Below are positions 17,092-25,917 of a stretch of 64,000 nt of DNA, in pieces. The stretch's first letter is position 1. The number at the start of each line of letters is the position of its first letter. Source of the DNA: Pseudomonas fluorescens (GTDB lineage: Bacteria > Pseudomonadota > Gammaproteobacteria > Pseudomonadales > Pseudomonadaceae). The stretch lies in contig LR782234.1 of assembly GCA_902825215.1 (NCBI GenBank), positions 3,658,001-3,722,000 on the forward strand, written 5' to 3'. Under the pieces are notes generated by a model that did not search any database, was not told where the DNA came from, and saw nothing but the letters and a program-made list of their open reading frames with translations. Both the position numbers and the translations under genes were made by a program.

Positions 17092-17712
17092 CTATCGCGC
17101 ATCCCCTCCCGCCGGCCTATAAAACTGAAACTTGCCGATCGCGGCCGTGCGGCGGTACTCATTGGCCCAGTTCGGATGCACCCTGCGATCATGGAAATAC
17201 ATCGCGCCGTGGGTGCGGTCCTTGAGCTGGCGGTTCAGCGCCTTGCCGGCGATTTCCTTGGCCAGCGCATATTCGGCGTCTTCCTTGACCTGATCGGGTT
17301 TGCCGTCGCACCACCAGGAAAACTGGCAGCTTTTGCTTTCCGAGCCCTGTTTGACCACCGCGCACACCGTATCGGGAAAGCCCTCGTGGCCGAGACGGTT
17401 CATCACCACGCTGGCCACGGCCTCCATTTCCGGGGTGTCCTTGCCCTTGGCTTCCCAATAGATGCTGCGCGCCAGGCAGGTCAGCGGATCGTCCAGCGGC
17501 GCCGCGCCGGCCGGGTCAACCGCTTGTGCCTCGGTCGGGGTGATCGCTTCGGATTTTGGCGCCGGGGCGCTACTGACCTTGTCCGCCGCTTTCTCCTCCA
17601 GCACCTGCGCTTTCTCTTCGGCCCTGGCCTCGACTGGCGCCTGTCCGGTGGCCCATGCCGCGCCTGCCCAAAGAGTGAATACCAGACAACCCGCCAAGCC
17701 TTGCAATCCCAT
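17092..17712 (-). CDS. SleB-type cell wall hydrolase
   Basis: 206 aa from ATG 17712, chosen because a GGAAGGACTGAC ribosome-binding site precedes it and a signal peptide follows (LQGLAGCLVFTLWAGAAWA). A Glu/Ala/Pro-rich linker (residues 25-75) leads to a Hydrolase_2 domain: CLARSIYWEAKGKDTPEM with the likely catalytic Glu, VVMNRLGHEGFPDTVC, and HGAMYFHDRRVHPNWA. This family cleaves peptidoglycan (SleB is the spore cortex-lytic enzyme; homologues in non-spore formers act in the periplasm). Two further envelope-remodelling genes lie within 6 kb. Confidence 0.88.
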   Translation of the reverse strand: MGLQGLAGCLVFTLWAGAAWATGQAPVEARAEEKAQVLEEKAADKVSSAPAPKSEAITPTEAQAVDPAGAAPLDDPLTCLARSIYWEAKGKDTPEMEAVASVVMNRLGHEGFPDTVCAVVKQGSESKSCQFSWWCDGKPDQVKEDAEYALAKEIAGKALNRQLKDRTHGAMYFHDRRVHPNWANEYRRTAAIGKFQFYRPAGGDAR

Positions 17713-17913
17713 GTCAGTCCTTCCGGCAGCGCCCGTTCCGGGCTGGATGTTTCGTCGGTGAGACGCCCGGTTTTCGGGGTCTGCGCAGAGTGTAGCCGGC
17801 AAAATCGGCAGAAACATCCCGGATAAAAAAACCGCCGGATGCGGAAAAAAGACATTGCACCCACCGGGGGCCTTTCGCGCATCATGGGCGCATTCAGCAT
17901 CAGGGAGATTTCC

Positions 17914-18765
17914 ATGCGCTTCATGCCATCCGTTTTGCGTCTTGCCGGGTTATCGCTGGGCATTGTCTTCGCCGCCTCGGCAGTCGCTGCCGATGAGTTG
18001 CAATTGATCGAGTCGATCAACAGCTACCGCAGCCAGCCGCAGCGTTGCGAGAAGCAGGCCTCCAATGAACTGCCGCCGCTCTCCGCCGACCCTCGCCTGC
18101 GCCTGCCGGCCAGCGGCGCGGTTGATTTGCAGCAAGCCATGGCCAGTGCCCGCTACCCGATGGTCAACGTCCAGGCGATCACCCTTAACGGCCCGCGCGA
18201 CGCGGCGTCGGCGATGCAAGCGATCAAGGAGAGTTTCTGTCAGGTGGTGCTCGATCCGCAGTTCGTCGATATCGGCGTGAACCGCGTCGATCGCGACTGG
18301 CGCATCGTCCTGGCGCGGCCGCTGCTCTCGGCGAAGCTCGGCGACGCGCAAAGCGAAGGGCAGAAACTGCTCACCCAACTCAACGCCGCCCGCAGCCAGC
18401 CGCGCCAATGCGGCGGCCAGGCCTTCGCCGCTGCCGCACCGCTGGCGTGGAACGCGACGCTGGGCACGGTGGCCCAGGATCACAGCCGCGACATGGCCAA
18501 CAACAATTACCTCGATCACAAGGACCGCGATGGCCGTACGCCGGGCGACCGCGCCGAACTCGCCGGTTACAGCGGGCAACTGGTCGGCGAAAACATTGCT
18601 GCCGGGCAAGACACCGTCGGCAAAGTCGTCGACGGCTGGCTCGCCAGCCCCGGCCACTGCGCCAACCTGATGAACCCGCAGTACAAGGAACTTGGTGCGG
18701 CGTACGCGACCGATCCGAAAAGCAGTGCGGGCATCTATTGGACGGCGATGTTCGGTGCGCAATGA
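17914..18765 (+). CDS. CAP-domain (SCP-like) exported protein
   Basis: 283 aa from ATG 17914 (signal peptide LAGLSLGIVFAASAVAA); a longer frame opens at 17839. The C-terminal half is a CAP/SCP domain: LLTQLNAARSQPRQCGGQ, WNATLGTVAQDHSRDMANNN, ENIAAGQ and WLASPGHCANLMNP, with the His/Glu cavity residues. The N-terminal half is a degenerate repeat of the same start (LIESINSYRSQPQRCEKQA), so the protein looks like a tandem duplication. A paralogue of the same architecture lies at 55715-56581. Function of bacterial CAP proteins is largely unknown; periplasmic or secreted location is likely. Confidence 0.85.
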   Translation: MRFMPSVLRLAGLSLGIVFAASAVAADELQLIESINSYRSQPQRCEKQASNELPPLSADPRLRLPASGAVDLQQAMASARYPMVNVQAITLNGPRDAASAMQAIKESFCQVVLDPQFVDIGVNRVDRDWRIVLARPLLSAKLGDAQSEGQKLLTQLNAARSQPRQCGGQAFAAAAPLAWNATLGTVAQDHSRDMANNNYLDHKDRDGRTPGDRAELAGYSGQLVGENIAAGQDTVGKVVDGWLASPGHCANLMNPQYKELGAAYATDPKSSAGIYWTAMFGAQ

Positions 18766-18884
18766 CGGCATCATCGACCGCATCAATCAGCCGGTCAGCC
18801 AGAGTGATTGGACGGTAATCCGTGCGGACCTTACCCTGCGCAACTGCGCCATTTGGCCGCACCTGACATCCCCGAGGCGAATCC

Positions 18885-19883
18885 ATGACAGAGCGTGAAT
18901 TGATCGATGGTCACAACCGCCGCGTGGATTATCTGCGCCTGTCGGTGACTGATCGCTGCGACTTCCGCTGCGTCTATTGCATGGCCGAAGACATGCAGTT
19001 CCTGCCGCGCCAGCAGATCCTCACGCTCGAAGAGTTGTTTCAGGTCGCGCAAAGCTTCGTCGCCCTCGGCACGCGCAAGATCCGCCTCACCGGTGGCGAG
19101 CCGCTGATCCGCCCCGGCGTGGTCAAGCTCTGCGAGCAGATCGCCGCCCTGCCCGGCCTGCGCGAACTGTGCCTGACCACCAACGGCTCGCAACTGGGCA
19201 AACTCGCCGCGCCGCTGTTCGACGCCGGGGTCAAGCGCCTGAACATCAGCCTCGACAGCCTCGACCCGCAGCGCTTCAAGGAACTGACCCGCACCGGTGA
19301 TCTGACCCAGGTGATCGACGGCATCGACGCTGCTCGCAAGGCCGGTTTTACCCGCACCAAACTCAATTGCGTGGTGATGCAGGGGCGCAACGATCACGAG
19401 ATCAACGATCTGGTGAGCTTCGCCATCGATCGGCAGCTCGACATTTCCTTCATCGAAGAAATGCCGCTGGGCACCATCAGCGAACACAGCCGCGCCGAGT
19501 CGTTTTTCTCCAGCGCCCAGGTGCGTGAGAAGATCGCCGAGCGCTACACCTTGATCGACTCCGCCGAATCGACCCAAGGCCCGTCGCGCTACTGGCGCCT
19601 GGCCGAAGCCCCGGAGATTCGCCTGGGCTTCATCTCCCCGCACAGCCACAACTTCTGCGCCACCTGCAACCGCGTGCGGCTGACTGTCGAAGGCCGACTG
19701 TTGTTGTGTTTGGGTAACGAGCATTCGATGGACCTGAAAGCGGTGCTACGCGCGCACCCGGGGCAACCGCAACGCCTGGAAAAAGCCATCATCGAGGCGA
19801 TGAAACTGAAACCGTATCGGCACAATTTCGAAGTCAACGACGATGTGCAGGTGGTGCGGTTCATGAACATGACCGGGGGCTAG
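18885..19883 (+). CDS. moaA: GTP 3',8-cyclase, molybdenum cofactor biosynthesis
   Basis: 332 aa. The radical-SAM cluster cysteines are Cys25, Cys29 and Cys32 (CDFRCVYC). The GGEPL motif of S-adenosylmethionine binding is present. The second C-terminal 4Fe-4S cluster is seen as [18 protein letters not shown], and the chain ends in the double glycine tail (MTGG) needed for activity. It converts GTP to 3',8-cyclo-GTP, the first step of molybdopterin formation, in the cytoplasm. It stands alone here, without moaB-E. The paoABC aldehyde oxidase 28 kb downstream is one consumer of the cofactor. Confidence 0.95.
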   Translation: MTERELIDGHNRRVDYLRLSVTDRCDFRCVYCMAEDMQFLPRQQILTLEELFQVAQSFVALGTRKIRLTGGEPLIRPGVVKLCEQIAALPGLRELCLTTNGSQLGKLAAPLFDAGVKRLNISLDSLDPQRFKELTRTGDLTQVIDGIDAARKAGFTRTKLNCVVMQGRNDHEINDLVSFAIDRQLDISFIEEMPLGTISEHSRAESFFSSAQVREKIAERYTLIDSAESTQGPSRYWRLAEAPEIRLGFISPHSHNFCATCNRVRLTVEGRLLLCLGNEHSMDLKAVLRAHPGQPQRLEKAIIEAMKLKPYRHNFEVNDDVQVVRFMNMTGG

Positions 19884-19893
19884 ATCGAGGCAG

Positions 19894-20111
19894 CCCCTCA
19901 CCCTAGCCCTCTCCCGAGGGAGAGGGAACCGATTGGGGGATGCTTGCGAGCTCTGCCGACGTGATGGTGCTGTAGTGAATCCATAAGCGACACGTTTCGG
20001 CACTGGCCCGGGATGCTTGTTCTCATAATCGACGCGGTCATTCAGGTCGATGCATAACGCCAGACACCTCGGTCGGCTCCCTCTCCCTCGGGAGAGGGCT
20101 GGGGTGAGGGG
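19894..20111. repeat. Class C intergenic element, full length
   Basis: Fills most of the 307-base gap between moaA and the chromate transporter. Ends are CCCCTCACCCTAGCCCTCTC and its inverted form. The interior has GATTGGGGGATG, GTGAATCCATAA and CAGACACCTCGGTCGGCTC, matching the copy at 51.7 kb almost block for block. Confidence 0.8.
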
Positions 20112-20190
20112 CTGCGATCTGACCACCACAGATAAACCAAAACCTGCTTATATACCCGCTCCGCCAGGACTAATCCCAGGAGCGCCGTCA

Positions 20191-21534
20191 TTGAATCAAG
20201 AACAAAAAAATCTTCCGCGCCCCGCCCCCATCACCCTGCAACACGCCTGGCGCTTCTGGCTCAAGCTCGGCTGCATCGGCTTCGGTGGTCCGGCCGGGCA
20301 GATCGCGATCATGCATCAGGAGCTGGTCGAGCGACGCCGCTGGATTTCGGAGAAGCGTTTCCTCCACGCACTCAATTACTGCATGTTGCTGCCCGGCCCC
20401 GAGGCGCAGCAACTGGCGACCTATATCGGCTGGCTGCTGCATCGTTCGTGGGGCGGAGTGGTTGCCGGTGTGCTGTTTGTGCTGCCGTCGCTGTTCATCC
20501 TGATTGCACTGTCGTGGGTTTACATCGCCTTCGGCGACATGCCCGCCGTGGCTGGTGTGTTTTACGGAATCAAACCAGCGGTGACGGCAATCGTCCTGCA
20601 TGCGGCCCATCGCATCGGCTCGCGTGCGCTGAAGAACGCCTGGCTGTGGGCAATCGCCGGAGCGTCGTTCGTAGCGATTTTCGCGTTCAATGCGCCGTTC
20701 CCGCTGATCGTGCTCGGCGCGGCGCTGATCGGCTATCTCGGCGGGCGCTTCGCCCCGCAGCGTTTCAACGCTGCCAGCCCGCGCAACAGCGCCCAATCCT
20801 TCGGCCCGGCGCTGATCGATGACGACACGCCAACACCGGAACACGCGCGTTTCAAACCGGCGAAGCTGTGGAAACTGGCGCTGATCGGCGCGGCGCTGTG
20901 GTGCTTGCCGATGGCGCTGCTGACGGCATGGTTCGGCTGGAACGGCACCTTCACGCAGATGGGCTGGTTCTTTACCAAAGCCGCGCTGCTGACCTTCGGC
21001 GGCGCGTACGCGGTGCTGCCGTACGTTTATCAGGGTGCGGTCGGCCACTACGGCTGGCTGACCCCGACGCAGATGATCGACGGCCTCGCCCTCGGTGAAA
21101 CCACGCCCGGGCCGCTGATCATGGTGGTGGCGTTTGTCGGTTTCGTCGGCGCGTACGTGCAACCGACGTTCGGCCCCGAGCATGCTTTTGCCGCCGGCGC
21201 CCTGGCGGCGACATTGGTGACGTGGTTCACCTTCCTGCCCTCGTTCCTGTTCATCCTCGCCGGCGGGCCCCTGGTGGAATCGACGCACAACGAACTGAAG
21301 TTCACCGCACCGCTGACCGCCATCACCGCCGCCGTGGTCGGGGTGATCGTCAATCTGGCGTGCTTCTTTGCCTACCACGTGTTCTGGCCGAACGGTTTTG
21401 CCGGCGCCGTCGATGTATTTTCTATCGTCCTGGCGATTGCCGCAGCCGTGGCCCTGTTCGTGTTCAAGCGTGGGGTGATCAGCGTGCTGATCGTTTGCGC
21501 CCTCGCCGGGCTGGGCTTTCACTTGTTGCGCTGA
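20191..21534 (+). CDS. chrA: Chromate transporter, long two-domain ChrA type
   Basis: 447 aa from TTG 20191, chosen because AGGAG lies 8 bases upstream and no ATG fits; the frame stays open upstream into the class C repeat. Two homologous halves are visible, each with the FGG motif: LGCIGFGGPAGQIAIMH near residue 30 and LTFGGAYAVLPYVYQGAV near residue 270. About 10-12 membrane helices. The long-chain CHR family exports chromate from the cytoplasm; some members act on sulfate or unknown anions, so specificity is unproven. It precedes the gamma-glutamylation genes but is separated by a 404-base leader. Confidence 0.88.
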   Translation: MNQEQKNLPRPAPITLQHAWRFWLKLGCIGFGGPAGQIAIMHQELVERRRWISEKRFLHALNYCMLLPGPEAQQLATYIGWLLHRSWGGVVAGVLFVLPSLFILIALSWVYIAFGDMPAVAGVFYGIKPAVTAIVLHAAHRIGSRALKNAWLWAIAGASFVAIFAFNAPFPLIVLGAALIGYLGGRFAPQRFNAASPRNSAQSFGPALIDDDTPTPEHARFKPAKLWKLALIGAALWCLPMALLTAWFGWNGTFTQMGWFFTKAALLTFGGAYAVLPYVYQGAVGHYGWLTPTQMIDGLALGETTPGPLIMVVAFVGFVGAYVQPTFGPEHAFAAGALAATLVTWFTFLPSFLFILAGGPLVESTHNELKFTAPLTAITAAVVGVIVNLACFFAYHVFWPNGFAGAVDVFSIVLAIAAAVALFVFKRGVISVLIVCALAGLGFHLLR

Positions 21535-21562
21535 AGCGCAGCCCGATAATCTCCCGTTTACA

Positions 21563-21643
21563 TGCCCGCGGATTCCCCCTTACTATCCGGGCACACCGGT
21601 CGGCGGGCCAGCCCCGCCACCGACGTTTTCCGCCAACGGAAAC
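21563..21643 (+). promoter_or_regulatory. Three consecutive stem-loops in the leader of the glutamine synthetase-like gene
   Basis: Stem 1: TGCCCG (21563-21568) with CGGGCA (21588-21593). Stem 2: GTC plus GGCGGG (21599-21607) with CCCGCC and GAC (21613-21624), a 3-base bulge and a short loop. Stem 3: TTTCCG (21627-21632) with CGGAAA (21637-21642), tetraloop CCAA. They lie just before two overlapping mini-ORFs. The arrangement suggests an RNA element (riboswitch or attenuator), but I cannot match it to a known class. Confidence 0.45.
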
Positions 21644-21650
21644 ACGCGTT

Positions 21651-21725
21651 ATGAGTACGTCACCTCAACAACCACATTTGTTGTCCGTCTCACCCTCGCG
21701 CGCCCTCGTCAGGAGCGGCGTATGA
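21651..21725 (+). CDS. Candidate 24-aa leader peptide, mini-ORF 1
   Basis: ATG 21651 to TGA 21725: MSTSPQQPHLLSVSPSRALV then RSGV. It begins 8 bases after a stem-loop and its stop overlaps the start of the next mini-ORF by ATGA. No clear Shine-Dalgarno sequence precedes it. Its role, if translated, would be regulatory rather than enzymatic. Confidence 0.35.
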   Translation: MSTSPQQPHLLSVSPSRALVRSGV

Positions 21726-21811
21726 ACCGTATTGTCAATCTGCCCATGGCCCTGCGCCGCTCCAAGCTGCGTCACTCCGCACGCCCGCCGGATATCGCCC
21801 TGCCCGTCTGA
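21722..21811 (+). CDS. Candidate 29-aa leader peptide, mini-ORF 2
   Basis: ATG 21722 to TGA 21811, with AGGAGCGGCGT immediately upstream as an excellent ribosome-binding site inside mini-ORF 1. The peptide is basic and arginine-rich (MNRIVNLPMALRRSKLRHSA...). It ends 127 bases before the glutamine synthetase-like ATG. Too short and basic for an enzyme; a leader peptide is the best guess. Confidence 0.4.
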   Translation: MNRIVNLPMALRRSKLRHSARPPDIALPV

Positions 21812-21938
21812 TGCGCCGGTTAAAAACCCGCGACAGTCTTCTACTTCCTGATATCTCTGCCTGGACACCCACGCCTTTTGCCGCGTCGTGTCCGGCCCGA
21901 TTCTGCGCGCCTGTGCGGCGCCCCCGTGAGTGATTGCC

Positions 21939-23303
21939 ATGAAATTCGCAGCCCTTGAAGACGCACGTCTGTTCCTTGCGCAAAACCCCGATATCGACAT
22001 GATCGAGCTGTTCATCCTCGACGCCAACGGCGTGCCGCGCGGCAAGCTGTTGCACCGCGAAGAACTGCTCGCCGTATACGAAAGCGGCCGGCCATTGCCG
22101 AGCACCATCCTCGGCCTGACCGTACAGGGTGAAGACGTGGAAAACTCCGGTCTGGTCTGGGACGTCGGCGACATCGACTGCCGCGCTTATCCTTTGGAGG
22201 GCAGCCTGGTGCGCCTGCCGTGGCGGCAGATTCCGACCGCTGCGGTGCAAGTGAGCATGCACCCGACTGAGGGTCTGCCAGCGAGCATTGCCGACCCGCG
22301 ACACTTGCTGATCAAAGTCATCGACGGCCTCAAAGCCGAGGGTTTGCACCCGATCATGGCTTGCGAGCTGGAGTTCTATCTGCTCGACGCCAAACGCGAT
22401 CACAACGGCCGACCGCAACCGGCGCTGGACGCTGACGGTGGCCGACCGCGACACACTCAGGTCTACGGTTTGCGCGAACTCGAACAGATCGAACCGTTCC
22501 TCGCCGACCTCTACAGCGCCTGCAAACTGCACGGCATTCCGGCGCGCACGGCGATCTCCGAATACGCGCCGGGCCAGGTGGAAATCACCCTCGAACACGG
22601 TGATGCACTGGCGGCGATGGATCAGGCGGTGCGCTACAAACGGCTGGTCAAAGCCGTCGCGCACAAGCACGGCATGCAAGCGACGTTCATGGCCAAGCCG
22701 TTCGATGATCTGGCCGGCACCGGCATGCACATGCACGTCAGCCTCGCCGATGAAGAAGGCCGCAACCTGTTCGCCTCGGAAGATCCAGCCGGCACGCCGC
22801 TGCTGCGCACGGCGATTGGCGGCATGCTCGCCTCGTTGCTCGATTCGCTGTTGCTGTTCTGCCCGAACGCCAATTCCTATCGGCGTTTCCAGGCCAACAG
22901 CTATGCGCCGCTGGCGCCGACCTGGGGCGTCGACAACCGCACCGTCAGCCTGCGCGTGCCCGGCGGCCCGGCGCACACCCGGCACATCGAACACCGCATC
23001 TGCGGCGCCGACGCCAACCCGTATCTGGCGGCGGCGGCAATTCTTGCCGGGATTCATCGCGGCATTCGTGAAGACCTCGATCCGGGTGCGCCGGTCGAGG
23101 GCAATGGCTACGCGCAGGCCAAGGAGTTGTTGCCGACCGACTGGCTGACTTCGTTACAGGCGCTGGAGAATTCGGTGTGGGCGCGCGATGCCCTGGGGCA
23201 GGAGTTTCTGGGTGTGTATCTGGCGGTGAAACGTGCCGAGTACCGGCAGTTCATGGCCGAGGTGGGTGAGCAGGACTGGCGCTGGTACCTCACCGAGGCG
23301 TGA
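21939..23303 (+). CDS. Glutamine synthetase-family gamma-glutamyl-amine ligase (first copy)
   Basis: 454 aa from ATG 21939; a GTG at 21930 is an alternative. Motifs of the GlnA/PuuA fold: ACELEFYLLD, GTGMHMHVSLAD, FCPNANSYRRF, NRTVSLRVPGG and ADANPYLAAAAILAG. It is shorter than true type I glutamine synthetase (about 470 aa) and lacks the adenylylation-region context, fitting the gamma-glutamylpolyamine synthetase group. It would join glutamate to an amine using ATP. The next gene encodes an FAD oxidase of the PuuB type, giving a two-step amine pathway. The second copy (35050-36426) sits in the complete puu locus, so this one may act on a different amine such as ethanolamine or an alkylamine. 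Confidence 0.88.
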   Translation: MKFAALEDARLFLAQNPDIDMIELFILDANGVPRGKLLHREELLAVYESGRPLPSTILGLTVQGEDVENSGLVWDVGDIDCRAYPLEGSLVRLPWRQIPTAAVQVSMHPTEGLPASIADPRHLLIKVIDGLKAEGLHPIMACELEFYLLDAKRDHNGRPQPALDADGGRPRHTQVYGLRELEQIEPFLADLYSACKLHGIPARTAISEYAPGQVEITLEHGDALAAMDQAVRYKRLVKAVAHKHGMQATFMAKPFDDLAGTGMHMHVSLADEEGRNLFASEDPAGTPLLRTAIGGMLASLLDSLLLFCPNANSYRRFQANSYAPLAPTWGVDNRTVSLRVPGGPAHTRHIEHRICGADANPYLAAAAILAGIHRGIREDLDPGAPVEGNGYAQAKELLPTDWLTSLQALENSVWARDALGQEFLGVYLAVKRAEYRQFMAEVGEQDWRWYLTEA

Positions 23304-23322
23304 AGCCCCACCACTCAACCCT

Positions 23323-23410
23323 GTGGGAGCTGGCTTGCCAGCGATGGGGCCGGCACATCTGGCATAAGCGTTGACTGACAATCCGCCATCGCTGGCAAGC
23401 CAGCTCCCAC
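23323..23410. repeat. REP hairpin pair, class B
   Basis: GTGGGAGCTGGCTTGCCAGC and its inverted copy. Class B differs from class A in the core (GCTGGCTTGCCAGC against GCGAGCCTGCTCGC). Located between the ligase and oxidase genes. Confidence 0.85.
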
Positions 23411-23452
23411 AGGGGATTGCACTCCGACTCCCGAATTTGTGTGGACACTGAC

Positions 23453-24736
23453 ATGACTCAACGCTGCAATTCCTACTACACCGCCACCCTCAATCGCGAC
23501 ACCGATTACCCGACCCTGCAAGGCCGACACTCGGTGGACGTGGTGATCATCGGCGGCGGTTTCACTGGCGTCGCCACCGCTGTCGAACTCGCGGAAAAAG
23601 GCCTGAAAGTCGCCATCGTCGAAAGCCACAAGATCGGCTGGGGCGCCACCGGGCGCAACGGCGGTCAGGTCACCGGCAGCCTGTCCGGCGATGGTGCGAT
23701 GCGCAAACAGATGCGCGCAAAACTCGGTGATGACGTCGATGATTTCATCTGGCACCTGCGCTGGCGCGGCCACGAAATCATCCAACAGCGCGTCGAAAAA
23801 TACGCCATTGAGTGCGACCTCAAACACGGCCATTTGCACGCGGCGTACAAGCCCAGCCACATGACCGGCCTGCGCAGCGACTATGAAGAAGCCGTGCGTC
23901 GCGGGCTGGGCGATGAGGTCAGCCTGCTCGACCGCAATCAGGTCCGCGATCTGCTGCAAAGCGACCTTTATCACGGCGCCATCAAGAACACCCGCAACAT
24001 GCACCTGCACCCGCTCAACCTGTGCATCGGCGAAGCGCGGGCGGCGGAAAGTCTTGGTGCGCTGATCTTCGAGAACAGCGAAGTGCTGGAGATCATTCAC
24101 GGTGACAGGCCCGGCGTGCGCACCGCTCACGGGCAGATCGACGCCAATCAGGTGATGCTCGCCGGCGACGTTTATCACAAGCTCGAACCGGGCCAGCTCA
24201 AGGGCAAGATTTTCCCGGCCATGGGCGGCATCGTCACCACCGCACCGCTGGGCGAACTGGCGCGGCAGCTCAACCCGCAGGACCTCGCCGTGTATGACTG
24301 CCGTTTTGTCCTCGATTACTACCGCCTGACCGCCGACGGCCGCTTGCTGTTCGGTGGTGGCGCCAACTACAGCGGCAAGGATTCACGGGACATTGCCGCG
24401 GAATTGCGCCCGTGCATCGAGCAGACGTTCCCGGCGCTCAAAGGCGTGCAGATCGACTATCAGTGGAGCTGCGCGATGGGCATCGTCATCAACCGCATTC
24501 CGCAACTGGGCAAGCTTTCGGACAACGTCTGGTATTGCCAGGGCTATTCCGGCCACGGCATCGCCACCACCCACATCATGGGCGAGATCATGAGCAAGGC
24601 GATCACCGGGCAGCTGGACCAGTTCGACACCTTCGCCGCCTGCCAGCACATCCGCGTGCCGATGGGCGATTTGCTCGGCAACCCGTTGCTGGCGGCGGGG
24701 ATGTGGTATTACCAGATGCTTGAGAAGTTGCGCTGA
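23453..24736 (+). CDS. FAD-dependent gamma-glutamyl-amine oxidoreductase (first copy, PuuB-like)
   Basis: 427 aa from ATG 23453 (MTQRCNSYYTATLNRD). The N-terminal dinucleotide-binding loop is DVVIIGGGFTGVATAVELAE; ATGRNGGQV follows, typical of DAO/PuuB oxidases. C-terminal FAD contacts appear in CQGYSGHGIATTHIMGE. The protein has the same length as the second copy at 31937-33220 and matches it in these blocks, but is clearly divergent elsewhere. It would oxidise the gamma-glutamylated amine made by the preceding ligase to an aldehyde, releasing ammonia and hydrogen peroxide. A class B REP doublet separates the two genes. Confidence 0.88.
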   Translation: MTQRCNSYYTATLNRDTDYPTLQGRHSVDVVIIGGGFTGVATAVELAEKGLKVAIVESHKIGWGATGRNGGQVTGSLSGDGAMRKQMRAKLGDDVDDFIWHLRWRGHEIIQQRVEKYAIECDLKHGHLHAAYKPSHMTGLRSDYEEAVRRGLGDEVSLLDRNQVRDLLQSDLYHGAIKNTRNMHLHPLNLCIGEARAAESLGALIFENSEVLEIIHGDRPGVRTAHGQIDANQVMLAGDVYHKLEPGQLKGKIFPAMGGIVTTAPLGELARQLNPQDLAVYDCRFVLDYYRLTADGRLLFGGGANYSGKDSRDIAAELRPCIEQTFPALKGVQIDYQWSCAMGIVINRIPQLGKLSDNVWYCQGYSGHGIATTHIMGEIMSKAITGQLDQFDTFAACQHIRVPMGDLLGNPLLAAGMWYYQMLEKLR

Positions 24737-24761
24737 AAGATGTGTTGATCATGCTGACCCC

Positions 24762-24849
24762 ATCGCTGGCAAGCCAGCTCCCACAGTGATCGTGGCGTAT
24801 CAAGTTTATGTACACCATGAAAACCTGTGGGAGCTGGCTTGCCAGCGAT
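24762..24849. repeat. REP hairpin pair, class B, arms in opposite order
   Basis: ATCGCTGGCAAGCCAGCTCC comes first and GTGGGAGCTGGCTTGCCAGC second, reversed relative to most copies here. It lies between the convergent PuuB-like and DeoR-family genes. Confidence 0.8.
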
Positions 24850-24875
24850 AGGGCCATCAGCCACACCCGATAAAC

Positions 24876-25661
24876 TCAATCGGAAAGCTGCTGAACTACA
24901 ATCCCCAATCGCCGATAATCCTCGACACTCCCCGACGCCACATGCCGCTCGGTGATCAACATGTGCAACCGCGTACACGGTGCCACCACAAACGGTTCCA
25001 CCGCGCCAAGCTTGTCCGCCGAGGTCACCGCAATCACCCTCGCGGCGCCATCGAGCATCGCTTGCTTGACCGGCACCTCGTCGAAATGCAGCGAGGTAAT
25101 CCCCACTTCCGGATGAATCGCGCACACACCGGTAATCGCCAGATCGGCCTTGATCCCGCCCAACAGACGCAGCGCCTCATGCCCACCCGCCGCCATCGTC
25201 CGCGGGTTCAACTGCCCGCCGGCAAGAATCACTTTCACCCCTTCAAATTCGGACAAGGCGATCGCCGTCATCGGCGAAGCGGTGACCGCTGTAATGCTGA
25301 TGTCGGCCCGCAGCGAGCGCGCCACCTGCAACGTGGTCGAGCCGGAGTCGAACAGCACAATCTGCCCATCCTCGATCTGCCGCGCCGCCAGTTGCGCCAG
25401 GCGGATTTTGACCTCATCGGTCTCATCGAGCCGGGTGAAGTAATCCTTGCCCGAGTCCTTCGGCCGCGGCAACGCCCCGCCGTGCACGCGCTGCACCAGG
25501 CCGGCATTGTCCAGTTCGGCGAGGTCGCGGCGGATGGTGTCTTCGGATACCGCAAAATGCTGGCTCAGCTCGGACGCCATGACTTTACCGTCGCGTTCAA
25601 GCAGCAGGAGGATTTTCTGTCGGCGCAGCGAGGGCAATTCGGCGATGGAGTGATCGTGCAT
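24876..25661 (-). CDS. DeoR/GlpR-family transcriptional repressor
   Basis: 261 aa. N-terminal helix-turn-helix: RRQKILLLLERDGKVMASEL, then VSEDTIRRDLAELDNAGLV and the RVHGGAL signature following the HTH. The C-terminal DeoRC sensor domain contains LFDSGSTTLQVARSL, which binds a phosphorylated sugar or similar ligand in this family. It is convergent with the PuuB-like gene and has no sugar operon beside it, so its target is not evident. Cytoplasmic. Confidence 0.88.
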   Translation of the reverse strand: MHDHSIAELPSLRRQKILLLLERDGKVMASELSQHFAVSEDTIRRDLAELDNAGLVQRVHGGALPRPKDSGKDYFTRLDETDEVKIRLAQLAARQIEDGQIVLFDSGSTTLQVARSLRADISITAVTASPMTAIALSEFEGVKVILAGGQLNPRTMAAGGHEALRLLGGIKADLAITGVCAIHPEVGITSLHFDEVPVKQAMLDGAARVIAVTSADKLGAVEPFVVAPCTRLHMLITERHVASGSVEDYRRLGIVVQQLSD

Positions 25662-25841
25662 GGTTGTGCCTGTTTGTGCTTGTAGTTGCAGGTTTGTTGA
25701 AGGCTAGCGAAAGCTTCGGGCAAATACAAACGCAGCGGCCATCAATTGTTTCGATCATCGGAATCAACAAGGCGAATTTTTTCTTTGCCGTGCGCCTGTT
25801 CACAATGGCCCCACTCTCAAACGGCTCAGGATGAACACCCC

Positions 25842-25910
25842 ATGAATCTCAATTTCGCCTTCGCGTGCATGATCGTCGTGTCGTTTGCAGTGGCACTGGT
25901 CCACGCCTGA
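25842..25910 (+). CDS. Candidate 22-aa single-helix membrane peptide
   Basis: ATG 25842 to TGA 25910 encodes MNLNFAFACMIVVSFAVALV then HA, almost entirely one hydrophobic helix. An AGGA sequence lies 11-14 bases upstream. A 4-codon frame (25831-25845) ends overlapping its ATG. It is convergent with the LysR gene, 7 bases away. Composition is unlike random GC-rich sequence, supporting a small membrane protein, but no homologue was checked. Confidence 0.4.
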   Translation: MNLNFAFACMIVVSFAVALVHA

Positions 25911-25917
25911 TCACGGT

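Noticed and set aside
20191..21534. Chromate transporter start extended to 20050
   Set aside because: The upstream part translates a class C repeat. The TTG at 20191 has AGGAG at proper spacing and gives the family's normal N-terminus.
21563..21643. Stem-loops as a mini-ykkC (guanidine) or TPP riboswitch
   Set aside because: Loop sequences lack the ACGR motif of mini-ykkC and no TPP core sequence is present. I keep it as an unassigned RNA candidate.
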